Origin: Strigamia acuminata
Lineage: Eukaryota; Arthropoda; Chilopoda; Geophilomorpha; Linotaeniidae
Assembly (NCBI GenBank): GCA_949358305.1
Contig: OX442316.1
Span: 124,001-188,000 of the forward strand
DNA length: 64,000 bases
Reading direction: 5' to 3'
Each line of letters opens with the position of its first letter. The first letter of the stretch is position 1. A program made the position numbers and the translations under genes. Below the pieces are notes generated by a model that saw only the letters and a program-made list of their open reading frames with translations, had not been told where the DNA came from and ran no database searches. This document shows, piece after piece, positions 33,409 through 46,659 of this stretch.

Positions 33409-34180
33409 TGTTGCGAGCACGCGCAACATGGATTTTTGCTATCGCAATAGCGGATTTGCTTTGATTAATCATTAATTTAAGTTTGTGTTTACTTAATAGT
33501 GCAGCTTAAGTTTTGGCTAAAGGTTAAATGAATTTCGTGTAGTTTGTGACGTGTGAGTGGTGAATTACCTGATTTAAGCTGTCTTTCTTAAGGTAATCTT
33601 GCATCTTTTCTTTGATTCTTTGGAGTTTTACTGCTTGGATTCGTCCAAAGAGTTGCTGTTGTTAGTTCCTAAGTTAGTTTGTTTATTTGAAACACTTTGT
33701 CTTAATTTATTAAGGTTTTGTGCCTTTTGTAATGATTTTATACTCGAAACTGTGTATTTTCTTGTATACGCTTTATCATTTTGTCACTAGAGGGACAATT
33801 CGCCTCTTGCGAGCGATTGTTGCCACTCGTTGCTAAGAGCTGCTGCTCTAATTGTTCTAGGTTGCGCAGCAACTACACTGACTTATATATAGTTTTTCTA
33901 GTCCTAAGTAACGTTGATTTTCTCCTCTCTTATGTGTAATGTTTTGATAGATTTTAACTTTACAATAAATTCGTTTTTGTGTGCTAACTTGAGCACAATA
34001 GTATTGAATTATCCCAACATGTTCAGCAGCTCACTTTACAGGTTTCACATCAAGGTTTTTCCTGTAATGGACTTTCTTCTTTGGGATTCTTCACAAGTTC
34101 TGGTAAATAGGGTTATTTATTTTAACCATTTTCTAATGTCTTCTAGAGTGCAACACGGTCTTCAAGCACTGCTAGAAACA
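33409..34180 (+). repeat. Outer element 3' LTR (772 bp)
   Basis: Exact-looking copy of 19458-20229. Satellite resumes directly at its right end with GTTGACTTAGC. The TATA-like box is at 33884-33891 and AATAAA at 33964-33969. Confidence 0.95.
33964..33969 (+). terminator. Polyadenylation signal AATAAA in outer 3' LTR
   Basis: Sense-strand AATAAA in the 3' LTR, the copy expected to end outer-element transcripts. Confidence 0.5.
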
Positions 34181-34184
34181 GTTG
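34181..34184. repeat. Outer element target-site duplication, right (GTTG)
   Basis: Second copy of the 4 bp duplication, lying inside the invariant monomer motif CAGTTGACTTAGC. Confidence 0.9.
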
Positions 34185-36289
34185 ACTTAGCACAAACACC
34201 ACAAGACCAATGTCTCTGAATGTTCAGAAATAGTGTTTAAACCTTAGTAGAAGGCTCCAATGTAAGTTTTAGAAACATCCAACCAATGATTTGGGAGAAT
34301 AGACTTTTGATCTCATCACAGTTGATTTAGCACAAACACCACAAGATCAATATCTCTGAACGTTCAGAAATAGTGTTTAAACCTTAGTAGAAGCCTTCAA
34401 TATAAGTTTTAGCAACACCCAAGCATTAAATTTTGAAAAAAAAATTTTGAGCTCATTTCACATCGCAGTTGACTTAGCACAAACACCACAAGACCAATGT
34501 CTCTGAATGTTCAGAAATAGTATTTAAACCTTAGTAGAAGGCTCCAATGTAAGTTTTAGAAACATCCAACCAATGATTTGGGAGAATAGACTTTTGATCT
34601 CATCACAGTTGACTTAGCACAAACACCACAAGTCCAATGTCTCTGAATGTTTAGAAATAGTGTTTAAACCTTAGTAGAAGCCTTCAATATAAGTTTTAGC
34701 AACATCCAAGCAATGATTTGGGAGAATAGACTTTTGATCTCATCACAGTTGACTTAGCACAAACACCACAAGACCAATGTCTCTGAATGTTCAGAAATAG
34801 TGTTTAAACCTTAGTAGAAGGCTCCAATGTAAGTTTTAGAAACATCCAACCAATGATTTGGGAGAATAGACTTTTGATCTCATCACAGTTGACTTAGCAC
34901 AAACACCACAAGACCAATGTCTCTGAATGTTCAGAAATAGTGTTTAAACCTTAGTAGAAGGCTCCAATGTAAGTTTTAGAAACATCCAACCGATGATTTG
35001 GGAGAATCGACTTTTGATCTCATCACAGTTGACTTAGCACAAACACCACAAGACCAATGTCTCTGAATGTTCAGAAATAGTGTTTAAACCTTAGTAGAAG
35101 GCTCCAATGTAAGTTTTAGAAACATCCAACCGATGATTTGGGCGAATAGACTTTTGATCTCATCACAGTTGACTTAGCACAAACACCACAAGACCAATGT
35201 CTCTGAATGTTCAGAAATAGTGTTTAAACCTTAGTAGAAGGCTCCAATGTAAGTTTTAGAAACATTCAACCGATGATTTGGGAGAATAGACTTTTGATCT
35301 CATCACAGTTGACTTAGCACAAACACCACAAGACCAATGTCTCTGAATGTTCAGAAATAGTGTTTAAACCTTAGTAGAAGGCTCCAATGTAAGTTTTAGA
35401 AACATCCAACCAATGATTTGGGAGAATAGACTTTTGATCTCATCACAGTTGACTTAGCACAAACACCACAAGACCAATGTCTCTGAATGTTCAGAAATAG
35501 TGTTTAAACCTTAGTAGAAGGCTCCAATGTAAGTTTTAGAAACATCCAACCAATGATTTGGGAGAATAGACTTTGATCTCATCACAGTTGACTTAGCACA
35601 AACACCACAAGACCAATGTCTCTGAATGTTCAGAAATAGTGTTTAAACCTTAGTAGAAGGCTCCAATGTAAGTTTTAGAAACATCCAACCAATGATTTGG
35701 GAGAATAGACTTTTGATCTCATCACAGTTGACTTAGCACAAACACCACAAGACCAATGTCTCTGAATGTTCAGAAATAGTGTTTAAACCTTAGTAGAAGG
35801 CTCCAATGTAAGTTTTAGAAACATCCAACCAATGATTTGGGAGAATAGACTTTTGATCTCATCACAGTTGACTTAGCACAAACACCACAAGACCAATGTC
35901 TCTGAATGTTCAGAAATAGTGTTTAAACCTTAGTAGAAGGCTCCAATGTAAGTTTTAGAAACATCCAACCGATGATTTGGGAGAATCGACTTTTGATCTC
36001 ATCACAGTTGACTTAGCACAAACACCACAAGACCAATGTCTCTGAATGTTCAGAAATAGTGTTTAAACCTTAGTAGAAGGCTCCAATGTAAGTTTTAGAA
36101 ACATCCAACCAATGATTTGGGAGAATAGACTTTTGATCTCATCACAGTTGATTTAGCACAAACACCACAAGATCAATATCTCTGAACGTTCAGAAATAGT
36201 GTTTAAACCTTAGTAGAAGCCTTCAATATAAGTTTTAGCAACACCCAAGCATTAAATTTTGAAAAAAAAATTTTGAGCTCATTTCACAT

Positions 36290-39200
36290 CGCAGTTGACT
36301 TAGCACAAACACCACAAGACCAATGTCTCTGAATGTTCAGAAATAGTGTTTAAACCTTAGTAGAAGGCTCCAATGTAAGTTTTAGAAACATCCAACCAAT
36401 GATTTGGGAGAATAGACTTTTGATCTCATCACAGTTGACTTAGCACAAACACCACAAGTCCAATGTCTCTGAATGTTTAGAAATAGTGTTTAAACCTTAG
36501 TAGAAGCCTTCAATATAAGTTTTAGCAACATCCAAGCAATGATTTGGGAGAATAGACTTTTGATCTCATCACAGTTGACTTAGCACAAACACCACAAGAC
36601 CAATGTCTCTGAATGTTCAGAAATAGTGTTTAAACCTTAGTAGAAGGCTCCAATGTAAGTTTTAGAAACATCCAACCAATGATTTGGGAGAATAGACTTT
36701 TGATCTCATCACAGTTGACTTAGCACAAACACCACAAGACCAATGTCTCTGAATGTTCAGAAATAGTGTTTAAACCTTAGTAGAAGGCTCCAATGTAAGT
36801 TTTAGAAACATCCAACCGATGATTTGGGAGAATCGACTTTTGATCTCATCACAGTTGACTTAGCACAAACACCACAAGACCAATGTCTCTGAATGTTCAG
36901 AAATAGTGTTTAAACCTTAGTAGAAGGCTCCAATGTAAGTTTTAGAAACATCCAACCAATGATTTGGGAGAATAGACTTTTGATCTCATCACAGTTGATT
37001 TAGCACAAACACCACAAGATCAATATCTCTGAACGTTCAGAAATAGTGTTTAAACCTTAGTAGAAGCCTTCAATATAAGTTTTAGCAACACCCAAGCATT
37101 AAATTTTGAAAAAAAAATTTTGAGCTCATTTCACATCGCAGTTGACTTAGCACAAACACCACAAGACCAATGTCTCTGAATGTTCAGAAATAGTGTTTAA
37201 ACCTTAGTAGAAGGCTCCAATGTAAGTTTTAGAAACATCCAACCAATGATTTGGGAGAATAGACTTTTGATCTCATCACAGTTGACTTAGCACAAACACC
37301 ACAAGACCAATGTCTCTGAACGTTCAGAAATAGTGTTTAAACCTTAGTAGAAGGCTCCAATGTAAGTTTTAGAAACATTCAACTGATGATTTGGGAGAAT
37401 AGACTTTTGATCTCATCACAGTTGACTTAGCACAAACACCACAAGACCAATGTCTCTGAATGTTCAGAAATAGTGTTTAAACCTTAGTAGAAGGCTCCAA
37501 TGTAAGTTTTAGAAACATTCAACCGATGATTTGGGAGAATAGACTTTTGATCTCATCACAGTTGACTTAGCACAAACACCACAAGACCAATGTCTCTGAA
37601 TGTTCAGAAATAGTGTTTAAACCTTAGTAGAAGGCTCCAATGTAAGTTTTAGAAACATCCAACCAATGATTTGGGAGAATAGACTTTGATCTCATCACAG
37701 TTGACTTAGCACAAACACCACAAGACCAATGTCTCTGAATGTTCAGAAATAGTGTTTAAACCTTAGTAGAAGGCTCCTATGTAAGTTTTAGAAACATCCA
37801 ACCAATGATTTGGGAGAATAGACTTTGATCTCATCACAGTTGACTTAGCACAAACACCACAAGACCAATGTCTCTGAATGTTCAGAAATAGTGTTTAAAC
37901 CTTAGTAGAAGCCTTCAATGTAGGTTTTAGCAACATCCAAGCAATGATTTGGGAGAATAGACTTTTGATCTCATCACAGTTGACTTAGCACAAACACCAC
38001 AAAACCAATGTCTCTGAATGTTCAGAAATAGTGTTTAAACCTTAGTAGAAGGCTCCAATGTAAGTTTTAGAAACATCCAACCAATGATTTGGGAGAATAG
38101 ACTTTTGATCTCATCACAGTTGACTTAGCACAAACACCACAAGACCAATGTCTCTGAATGTTCAGAAATAGTGTTTAAACCTTAGTAGAAGGCTCCAATG
38201 TAAGTTTTAGAAACATCCAACCAATGATTTGGGAGAATAGACTTTTGATCTCATCACAGTTGACTTAGCACAAACACCACAAGTCCAATGTCTCTGAATG
38301 TTTAGAAATAGTGTTTAAACCTTAGTAGAAGCCTTCAATATAAGTTTTAGCAACATCCAAGCAATGATTTGGGAGAATAGACTTTTGATCTCATCACAGT
38401 TGACTTAGCACAAACACCACAAGACCAATGTCTCTGAATGTTCAGAAATAGTGTTTAAACCTTAGTAGAAGGCTCCAATGTAAGTTTTAGAAACATCCAA
38501 CCAATGATTTGGGAGAATAGACTTTTGATCTCATCACAGTTGACTTAGCACAAACACCACAAGACCAATGTCTCTGAATGTTCAGAAATAGTGTTTAAAC
38601 CTTAGTAGAAGGCTCCAATGTAAGTTTTAGAAACATCCAACCGATGATTTGGGAGAATCGACTTTTGATCTCATCACAGTTGACTTAGCACAAACACCAC
38701 AAGACCAATGTCTCTGAATGTTCAGAAATAGTGTTTAAACCTTAGTAGAAGGCTCCAATGTAAGTTTTAGAAACATCCAACCAATGATTTGGGAGAATAG
38801 ACTTTTGATCTCATCACAGTTGATTTAGCACAAACACCACAAGATCAATATCTCTGAACGTTCAGAAATAGTGTTTAAACCTTAGTAGAAGCCTTCAATA
38901 TAAGTTTTAGCAACACCCAAGCATTAAATTTTGAAAAAAAAATTTTGAGCTCATTTCACATCGCAGTTGACTTAGCACAAACACCACAAGACCAATGTCT
39001 CTGAATGTTCAGAAATAGTGTTTAAACCTTAGTAGAAGGCTCCAATGTAAGTTTTAGAAACATCCAACCAATGATTTGGGAGAATAGACTTTTGATCTCA
39101 TCACAGTTGACTTAGCACAAACACCACAAGACCAATGTCTCTGAACGTTCAGAAATAGTGTTTAAACCTTAGTAGAAGGCTCCAATGTAAGTTTTAGAAA

Positions 39201-40039
39201 CATTCAACTGATGATTTGGGAGAATAGACTTTTGATCTCATCACAGTTGACTTAGCACAAACACCACAAGACCAATGTCTCTGAATGTTCAGAAATAGTG
39301 TTTAAACCTTAGTAGAAGGCTCCAATGTAAGTTTTAGAAACATTCAACCGATGATTTGGGAGAATAGACTTTTGATCTCATCACAGTTGACTTAGCACAA
39401 ACACCACAAGACCAATGTCTCTGAATGTTCAGAAATAGTGTTTAAACCTTAGTAGAAGGCTCCAATGTAAGTTTTAGAAACATCCAACCAATGATTTGGG
39501 AGAATAGACTTTGATCTCATCACAGTTGACTTAGCACAAACACCACAAGACCAATGTCTCTGAATGTTCAGAAATAGTGTTTAAACCTTAGTAGAAGGCT
39601 CCTATGTAAGTTTTAGAAACATCCAACCAATGATTTGGGAGAATAGACTTTGATCTCATCACAGTTGACTTAGCACAAACACCACAAGACCAATGTCTCT
39701 GAATGTTCAGAAATAGTGTTTAAACCTTAGTAGAAGCCTTCAATGTAGGTTTTAGCAACATCCAAGCAATGATTTGGGAGAATAGACTTTTGATCTCATC
39801 ACAGTTGACTTAGCACAAACACCACAAAACCAATGTCTCTGAATGTTCAGAAATAGTGTTTAAACCTTAGTAGAAGGCTCCAATGTAAGTTTTAGAAACA
39901 TCCAACCAATGATTTGGGAGAATAGACTTTTGATCTCATCACAGTTGACTTAGCACAAACACCACAAGACCAATGTCTCTGAATGTTCAGAAATAGTGTT
40001 TAAACCTTAGTAGAAGGCTCCAATGTAAGTTTTAGAAAC
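36290..40039. repeat. 1825 bp tandem duplication of a higher-order block
   Basis: Offset of 1825 bp between paired private variants: TGATTTAGCACA at 36996/38821, AGGCTCCTAT at 37771/39596, and the AGTCCAATG plus GTTTAGAAATAG monomer near 36457/38282. The match fails upstream near 36290 (B monomer against A monomer) and downstream near 38214/40039, where one copy has CCAATGATTTGGGAG and the other CCGATGATTTGGGCG. The left edge is approximate. Confidence 0.85.
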
Positions 40040-42563
40040 ATCCAACCGATGATTTGGGCGAATAGACTTTTGATCTCATCACAGTTGACTTAGCACAAAC
40101 ACCACAAGACCAATGTCTCTGAATGTTCAGAAATAGTGTTTAAACCTTAGTAGAAGGCTCCAATGTAAGTTTTAGAAACATTCAACCGATGATTTGGGAG
40201 AATAGACTTTTGATCTCATCACAGTTGACTTAGCACAAACACCACAAGACCAATGTCTCTGAATGTTCAGAAATAGTGTTTAAACCTTAGTAGAAGGCTC
40301 CAATGTAAGTTTTAGAAACATCCAACCAATGATTTGGGAGAATAGACTTTGATCTCATCACAGTTGACTTAGCACAAACACCACAAGACCAATGTCTCTG
40401 AATGTTCAGAAATAATGTTTAAACCTTAGTAGAAGCCTTCAATGTAAGTTTTAGCAACATCCAAGCAATGATTTGGGAGAATAGACTTTTGATCTCATCA
40501 CAGTTGACTTAGCACAAACACCACAAAACCAATGTCTCTGAATGTTCAGAAATAGTGTTTAAACCTTAGTAGAAGGCTCCAATGTAAGTTTTAGAAACAT
40601 CCAACCAATGATTTGGGAGAATAGACTTTTGATCTCATCACAGTTGACTTAGCACAAACACCACAAGACCAATGTCTCTGAATGTTCAGAAATAGTGTTT
40701 AAACCTTAGTAGAAGGCTCCAATGTAAGTTTTAGAAACATCCAACCGATGATTTGGGAGAATCGACTTTTGATCTCATCACAGTTGACTTAGCACAAACA
40801 CCACAAGACCAATGTCTCTGAATGTTCAGAAATAGTGTTTAAACCTTAGTAGAAGGCTCCAATGTAAGTTTTAGAAACATCCAACCAATGATTTGGGAGA
40901 ATAGACTTTTGATCTCATCACAGTTGATTTAGCACAAACACCACAAGATCAATATCTCTGAACGTTCAGAAATAGTGTTTAAACCTTAGTAGAAGCCTTC
41001 AATATAAGTTTTAGCAACACCCAAGCATTAAATTTTGAAAAAAAAATTTTGAGCTCATTTCACATCGCAGTTGACTTAGCACAAACACCACAAGACCAAT
41101 GTCTCTGAATGTTCAGAAATAGTGTTTAAACCTTAGTAGAAGGCTCCAATGTAAGTTTTAGAAACATCCAACCAATGATTTGGGAGAATAGACTTTTGAT
41201 CTCATCACAGTTGACTTAGCACAAACACCACAAGACCAATGTCTCTGAACGTTCAGAAATAGTGTTTAAACCTTAGTAGAAGGCTCCAATGTAAGTTTTA
41301 GAAACATCCAACCAATGATTTGGGAGAATAGACTTTTGATCTCATCACAGTTGACTTAGCACAAACACCACAAGACCAATGTCTCTGAATGTTCGAAAAT
41401 AGTGTTTAAACCTTAGTAGAAGCCTTCAATATAAGTTTTAGCAACATCCAACCAATGATTTGGAAGAATAGACTTTTGATCTCATCACAGTTGACTTAGC
41501 ACAAACACCACAAGACCAATGTCTCTGAATGTTCAGAAATAGTGTTTAAACCTTAGTAGAAGGCTCCAATGTAAGTTTTAGAAACATCCAACCAATGATT
41601 TGGGAGAATAGACTTTTGATCTCATCACAGTTGACTTAGCACAAACACCACAAGTCCAATGTCTCTGAATGTTCAGAAATAGTGTTTAAACCTTAGTAGA
41701 AGCCTTCAATATAAGTTTTAGCAACACCCAAGCAATAAATTTTGAAAAAAAAATTCTGAGCTTATTTCACATCACAGTTGACTTAGCACAAACACCACAA
41801 GACCAATGTCTCTGAATGTTCGAAAATAGTGTTTAAACCTTAGTAGAAGCCTTCAATATAAGTTTTAGCAACACCCAAGCAATAAATTTTGAAAAAAAAA
41901 TTTTGAGCTCATTTCACATCGCAGTTGACTTAGCACAAACACCACAAGACCAATGTCTCTGAATGTTCAGAAATAGTGTTTAAACCTTAGTAGAAGGCTC
42001 CAATGTAAGTTTTAGAAACATCCAACCAATGATTTGGGAGAATAGACTTTTGATCTCATCACAGTTGACTTAGCACAAACACCACAAGACCAATGTCTCT
42101 GAACGTTCAGAAATAGTGTTTAAACCTTAGTAGAAGGCTCCAATGTAAGTTTTAGAAACATCCAACCAATGATTTGGGAGAATAGACTTTTGATCTCATC
42201 ACAGTTGACTTAGCACAAACACCACAAGACCAATGTCTCTGAATGTTCGAAAATAGTGTTTAAACCTTAGTAGAAGCCTTCAATATAAGTTTTAGCAACA
42301 TCCAACCAATGATTTGGAAGAATAGACTTTTGATCTCATCACAGTTGACTTAGCACAAACACCACAAGACCAATGTCTCTGAATGTTCAGAAATAGTGTT
42401 TAAACCTTAGTAGAAGGCTCCAATGTAAGTTTTAGAAACATCCAACCAATGATTTGGGAGAATAGACTTTGATCTCATCACAGTTGACTTAGCACAAACA
42501 CCACAAGACCAATGTCTCTGAATGTTCAGAAATAGTTTTTAAACCTTAGTAGAAGCCTTCAAT

Positions 42564-42983
42564 AAGGGGTTTCATAAATGGTGCGCTGAAGGCGCTGAAG
42601 CGATTATGACGATTATTCTGCTGAAGCGATTATCATGTGACTTGGATGGGCCAATCACATGAATAATCGCTTCAGCGTTTCAGCGCTTATTTATAATCGT
42701 CTGAAAAGGAGTTTTTAGTGCTGAAGAGTGCTTAAACTAAGGAAATAAGAGTTGGTTGTAAATATTTAAAAAAATTAAAATAAATAATTAATTTAATTTA
42801 AAAAAATAAATAAATAGGTTACAAAAATACATTAAAAAAATAAGAATAATAAAAAAAAAAAAAAAAGTTATGTGACTTAAGGAATAATCACTTGGATCTG
42901 GTGTGGGTCCTCAATAATGCAGTGATTGTGATTATTGGAACAATCACTTCAGCGCCTTCAGCGTGTCATTTATGAAACCCCTT
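42564..42983. mobile_element. MITE-like element, copy 2, 420 bp
   Basis: Same element as at 14887-15307; the difference seen is 16 rather than 17 A in the A-run. The left flank GTTTTTAAACC and right flank TGTAAGTTTTAGCAACATCC match copy 1. The following B monomer with TTCTGAGC is also shared with copy 1. Confidence 0.85.
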
Positions 42984-45900
42984 ATTGTAAGTTTTAGCAA
43001 CATCCAAGCAATGATTTGGGAGAATAGACTTTTGATCTCATCACAGTTGACTTAGCACAAACACCACAAGACCAATGTCTCTGAATGTTCAGAAATAGTG
43101 TTTAAACCTTAGTAGAAGCCTTCAATATAAGTTTTAGCAACACCCAAGCAATAAATTTTGAAAAAAAAATTCTGAGCTTATTTCACATCACAGTTGACTT
43201 AGCACAAACACCACAAGACCAATGTCTCTGAATGTTCGAAAATAGTGTTTAAACCTTAGTAGAAGCCTTCAATATAAGTTTTAGCAACACCCAAGCAATA
43301 AATTTTGAAAAAAAAATTTTGAGCTTATTTCACATCACAGTTGACTTAGCACAAACACCACAAGACCAATGTCTCTGAATGTTCAGAAATAGTGTTTAAA
43401 CCTTAGTAGAAGGCTCCAATGTAAGTTTTAGAAACATCCAACCAATGATTTGGGAGAATAGACATTTGATCTCATCACAGTTGACTTAGCACAAACACCA
43501 CAAGACCAATGTCTCTGAATGTTCAGAAATAGTGTTTAAACCTTAGTAGAAGGCTCCAATGTAAGTTTTAGAAACATCCAACCAATGATTTGGGAGAATA
43601 GACTTTGATCTCATCACAGTTGACTTAGCACAAACACCACAAGACCAATGTCTCTGAATGTTCAGAAATAGTTTTTAAACCTTAGTAGAAGCCTTCAATG
43701 TAAGTTTTAGCAACATCCAAGCAATGATTTGGGAGAATAGACTTTTGATCTCATCACAGTTGACTTAGCACAAACACCACAAGACCAATGTCTCTGAATG
43801 TTCAGAAATAGTGTTTAAACCTTAGTAGAAGCCTTCAATATAAGTTCTAGCAACACCCAAGCAATAAATTTTGAAAAAAAAATTTTGAGCTTATTTCACA
43901 TCGCAGTTGACTTAGCACAAACACCACAAGACCAATGTCTCTGAATGTTCAGAAATAGTGGTTAAACCTTAGTAGAAGGCTCCAATGTAAGTTTTAGAAA
44001 CATCCAACCAATGATTTAGGAGAATAGACTTTTGATCTCATCACAGTTGACTTAGCACAAACACCACAAGACCAATGTCTCTGAATGTTCAGAAATAGTG
44101 TTTAAACCTTAGTAGAAGGCTCCAATGTAAGTTTTAGAAACATCCAACCAATGATTTGGGAGAATAGACTTTGATCTCATCACAGTCGACTTAGCACAAA
44201 CACCACAAGACCAATGTCTCTGAATGTTCAGAAATAGTTTTTAAACCTTAGTAGAAGCCTTCAATGTAAGTTTTAGCAACATCCAAGCAATGATTTGGGA
44301 GAATAGACTTTTGATCTCATCACAGTTGACTTAGCACAAACACCACAAGACCAATGTCTCTGAATGTTCAGAAATAGTGTTTAAACCTTAGTAGAAGGCT
44401 CCAATGTAAGTTTTAGAAACATCCAACCAATGATTTGGGAGAATAGACTTTTGATCTCATCACAGTTGACTTAGCACAAACACCACAAGTCCAATGTCTC
44501 TGAATGTTTAGAAATAGTGTTTAAACCTTAGTAGAAGCCTTCAATATAAGTTTTAGCAACATCCAAGCAATGATTTGGGAGAATAGACTTTTGATCTCAT
44601 CACAGTTGACTTAGCACAAACACCACAAGACCAATGTCTCTGAATGTTCAGAAATAGTGTTTAAACCTTAGTAGAAGGCTCCAATGTAAGTTTTAGAAAC
44701 ATCCAACCAATGATTTGGGAGAATAGACTTTTGATCTCATCACAGTTGACTTAGCACAAACACCACAAGACCAATGTCTCTGAATGTTCAGAAATAGTGT
44801 TTAAACCTTAGTAGAAGGCTCCAATGTAAGTTTTAGAAACATCCAACCGATGATTTGGGAGAATCGACTTTTGATCTCATCACAGTTGACTTAGCACAAA
44901 CACCACAAGACCAATGTCTCTGAATGTTCAGAAATAGTGTTTAAACCTTAGTAGAAGGCTCCAATGTAAGTTTTAGAAACATCCAACCAATGATTTGGGA
45001 GAATAGACTTTTGATCTCATCACAGTTGATTTAGCACAAACACCACAAGATCAATATCTCTGAACGTTCAGAAATAGTGTTTAAACCTTAGTAGAAGCCT
45101 TCAATATAAGTTTTAGCAACACCCAAGCATTAAATTTTGAAAAAAAAATTTTGAGCTCATTTCACATCGCAGTTGACTTAGCACAAACACCACAAGACCA
45201 ATGTCTCTGAATGTTCAGAAATAGTGTTTAAACCTTAGTAGAAGGCTCCAATGTAAGTTTTAGAAACATCCAACCAATGATTTGGGAGAATAGACTTTTG
45301 ATCTCATCACAGTTGACTTAGCACAAACACCACAAGACCAATGTCTCTGAACGTTCAGAAATAGTGTTTAAACCTTAGTAGAAGGCTCCAATGTAAGTTT
45401 TAGAAACATCCAACCAATGATTTGGGAGAATAGACTTTTGATCTCATCACAGTTGACTTAGCACAAACACCACAAGACCAATGTCTCTGAATGTTCGAAA
45501 ATAGTGTTTAAACCTTAGTAGAAGCCTTCAATATAAGTTTTAGCAACATCCAACCAATGATTTGGAAGAATAGACTTTTGATCTCATCACAGTTGACTTA
45601 GCACAAACACCACAAGACCAATGTCTCTGAATGTTCAGAAATAGTGTTTAAACCTTAGTAGAAGGCTCCAATGTAAGTTTTAGAAACATCCAACCAATGA
45701 TTTGGGAGAATAGACTTTTGATCTCATCACAGTTGACTTAGCACAAACACCACAAGTCCAATGTCTCTGAATGTTCAGAAATAGTGTTTAAACCTTAGTA
45801 GAAGCCTTCAATATAAGTTTTAGCAACACCCAAGCAATAAATTTTGAAAAAAAAATTTTGAGCTTATTTCACATCACAGTTGACTTAGCACAAACACCAC

Positions 45901-46238
45901 AAGACCAATGTCTCTGAATGTTCAGAAATAGTGTTTAAACCTTAGTAGAAGGCTCCAATGTAAGTTTTAGAAACATCCAACCAATGATTTGGGAGAATAG
46001 ACATTTGATCTCATCACAGTTGACTTAGCACAAACACCACAAGACCAATGTCTCTGAATGTTCAGAAATAGTGTTTAAACCTTAGTAGAAGGCTCCAATG
46101 TAAGTTTTAGAAACATCCAACCAATGATTTGGGAGAATAGACTTTGATCTCATCACAGTTGACTTAGCACAAACACCACAAGACCAATGTCTCTGAATGT
46201 TCAGAAATAGTTTTTAAACCTTAGTAGAAGCCTTCAAT

Positions 46239-46659
46239 AAGGGGTTTCATAAATGGTGCGCTGAAGGCGCTGAAGCGATTATGACGATTATTCTGCTGAA
46301 GCGATTATCATGTGACTTGGATGGGCCAATCACATGAATAATCGCTTCAGCGTTTCAGCGCTTATTTATAATCGTCTGAAAAGGAGTTTTTAGTGCTGAA
46401 GAGTGCTTAAACTAAGGAAATAAGAGTTGGTTGTAAATATTTAAAAAAATTAAAATAAATAATTAATTTAATTTAAAAAAATAAATAAATAGGTTACAAA
46501 AATACATTAAAAAAATAAGAATAATAAAAAAAAAAAAAAAAAGTTATGTGACTTAAGGAATAATCACTTGGATCTGGTGTGGGTCCTCAATAATGCAGTG
46601 ATTGTGATTATTGGAACAATCACTTCAGCGCCTTCAGCGTGTCATTTATGAAACCCCTT
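46239..46659. mobile_element. MITE-like element, copy 3, 421 bp
   Basis: Same termini, internal palindrome and 17-A run. The immediate flanks are identical to the other copies. The monomers further right (an A monomer, then AGTCCAATG with GTTTAGAAATAG) match copy 4 rather than copies 1 and 2. Confidence 0.85.

Larger units (their letters stand above)
19458..34180 (+). mobile_element. Outer LTR retrotransposon, non-autonomous, BEL/Pao-related (split by inner element)
   Basis: Bounded by 772 bp direct LTRs (19458-20229, 33409-34180) that read as identical and run from TG to CA, flanked by a GTTG target duplication. Without the inner insertion (8651 bp plus 4 bp duplication) it is 6068 bp, with about 4.5 kb of internal DNA. 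That DNA shows no RT, RNase H, integrase, protease or zinc-knuckle motif in any frame, so mobility would depend on proteins supplied in trans. Orientation is + from the TATA and AATAAA order in the LTR, the TGGTGCC primer-site core after the left LTR, and the T/G-rich sense strand. The LTR start, primer region, leader motif and 3' tract resemble the inner BEL/Pao element, which suggests that family as the helper. The relationship is inferred from short matches. Confidence 0.85.

Noticed and set aside
19458-34180. A single 14.7 kb LTR element with a large antisense gene
   Set aside because: The interior carries its own LTR pair, own CACC duplication and opposite base skew, so two nested elements explain it better.
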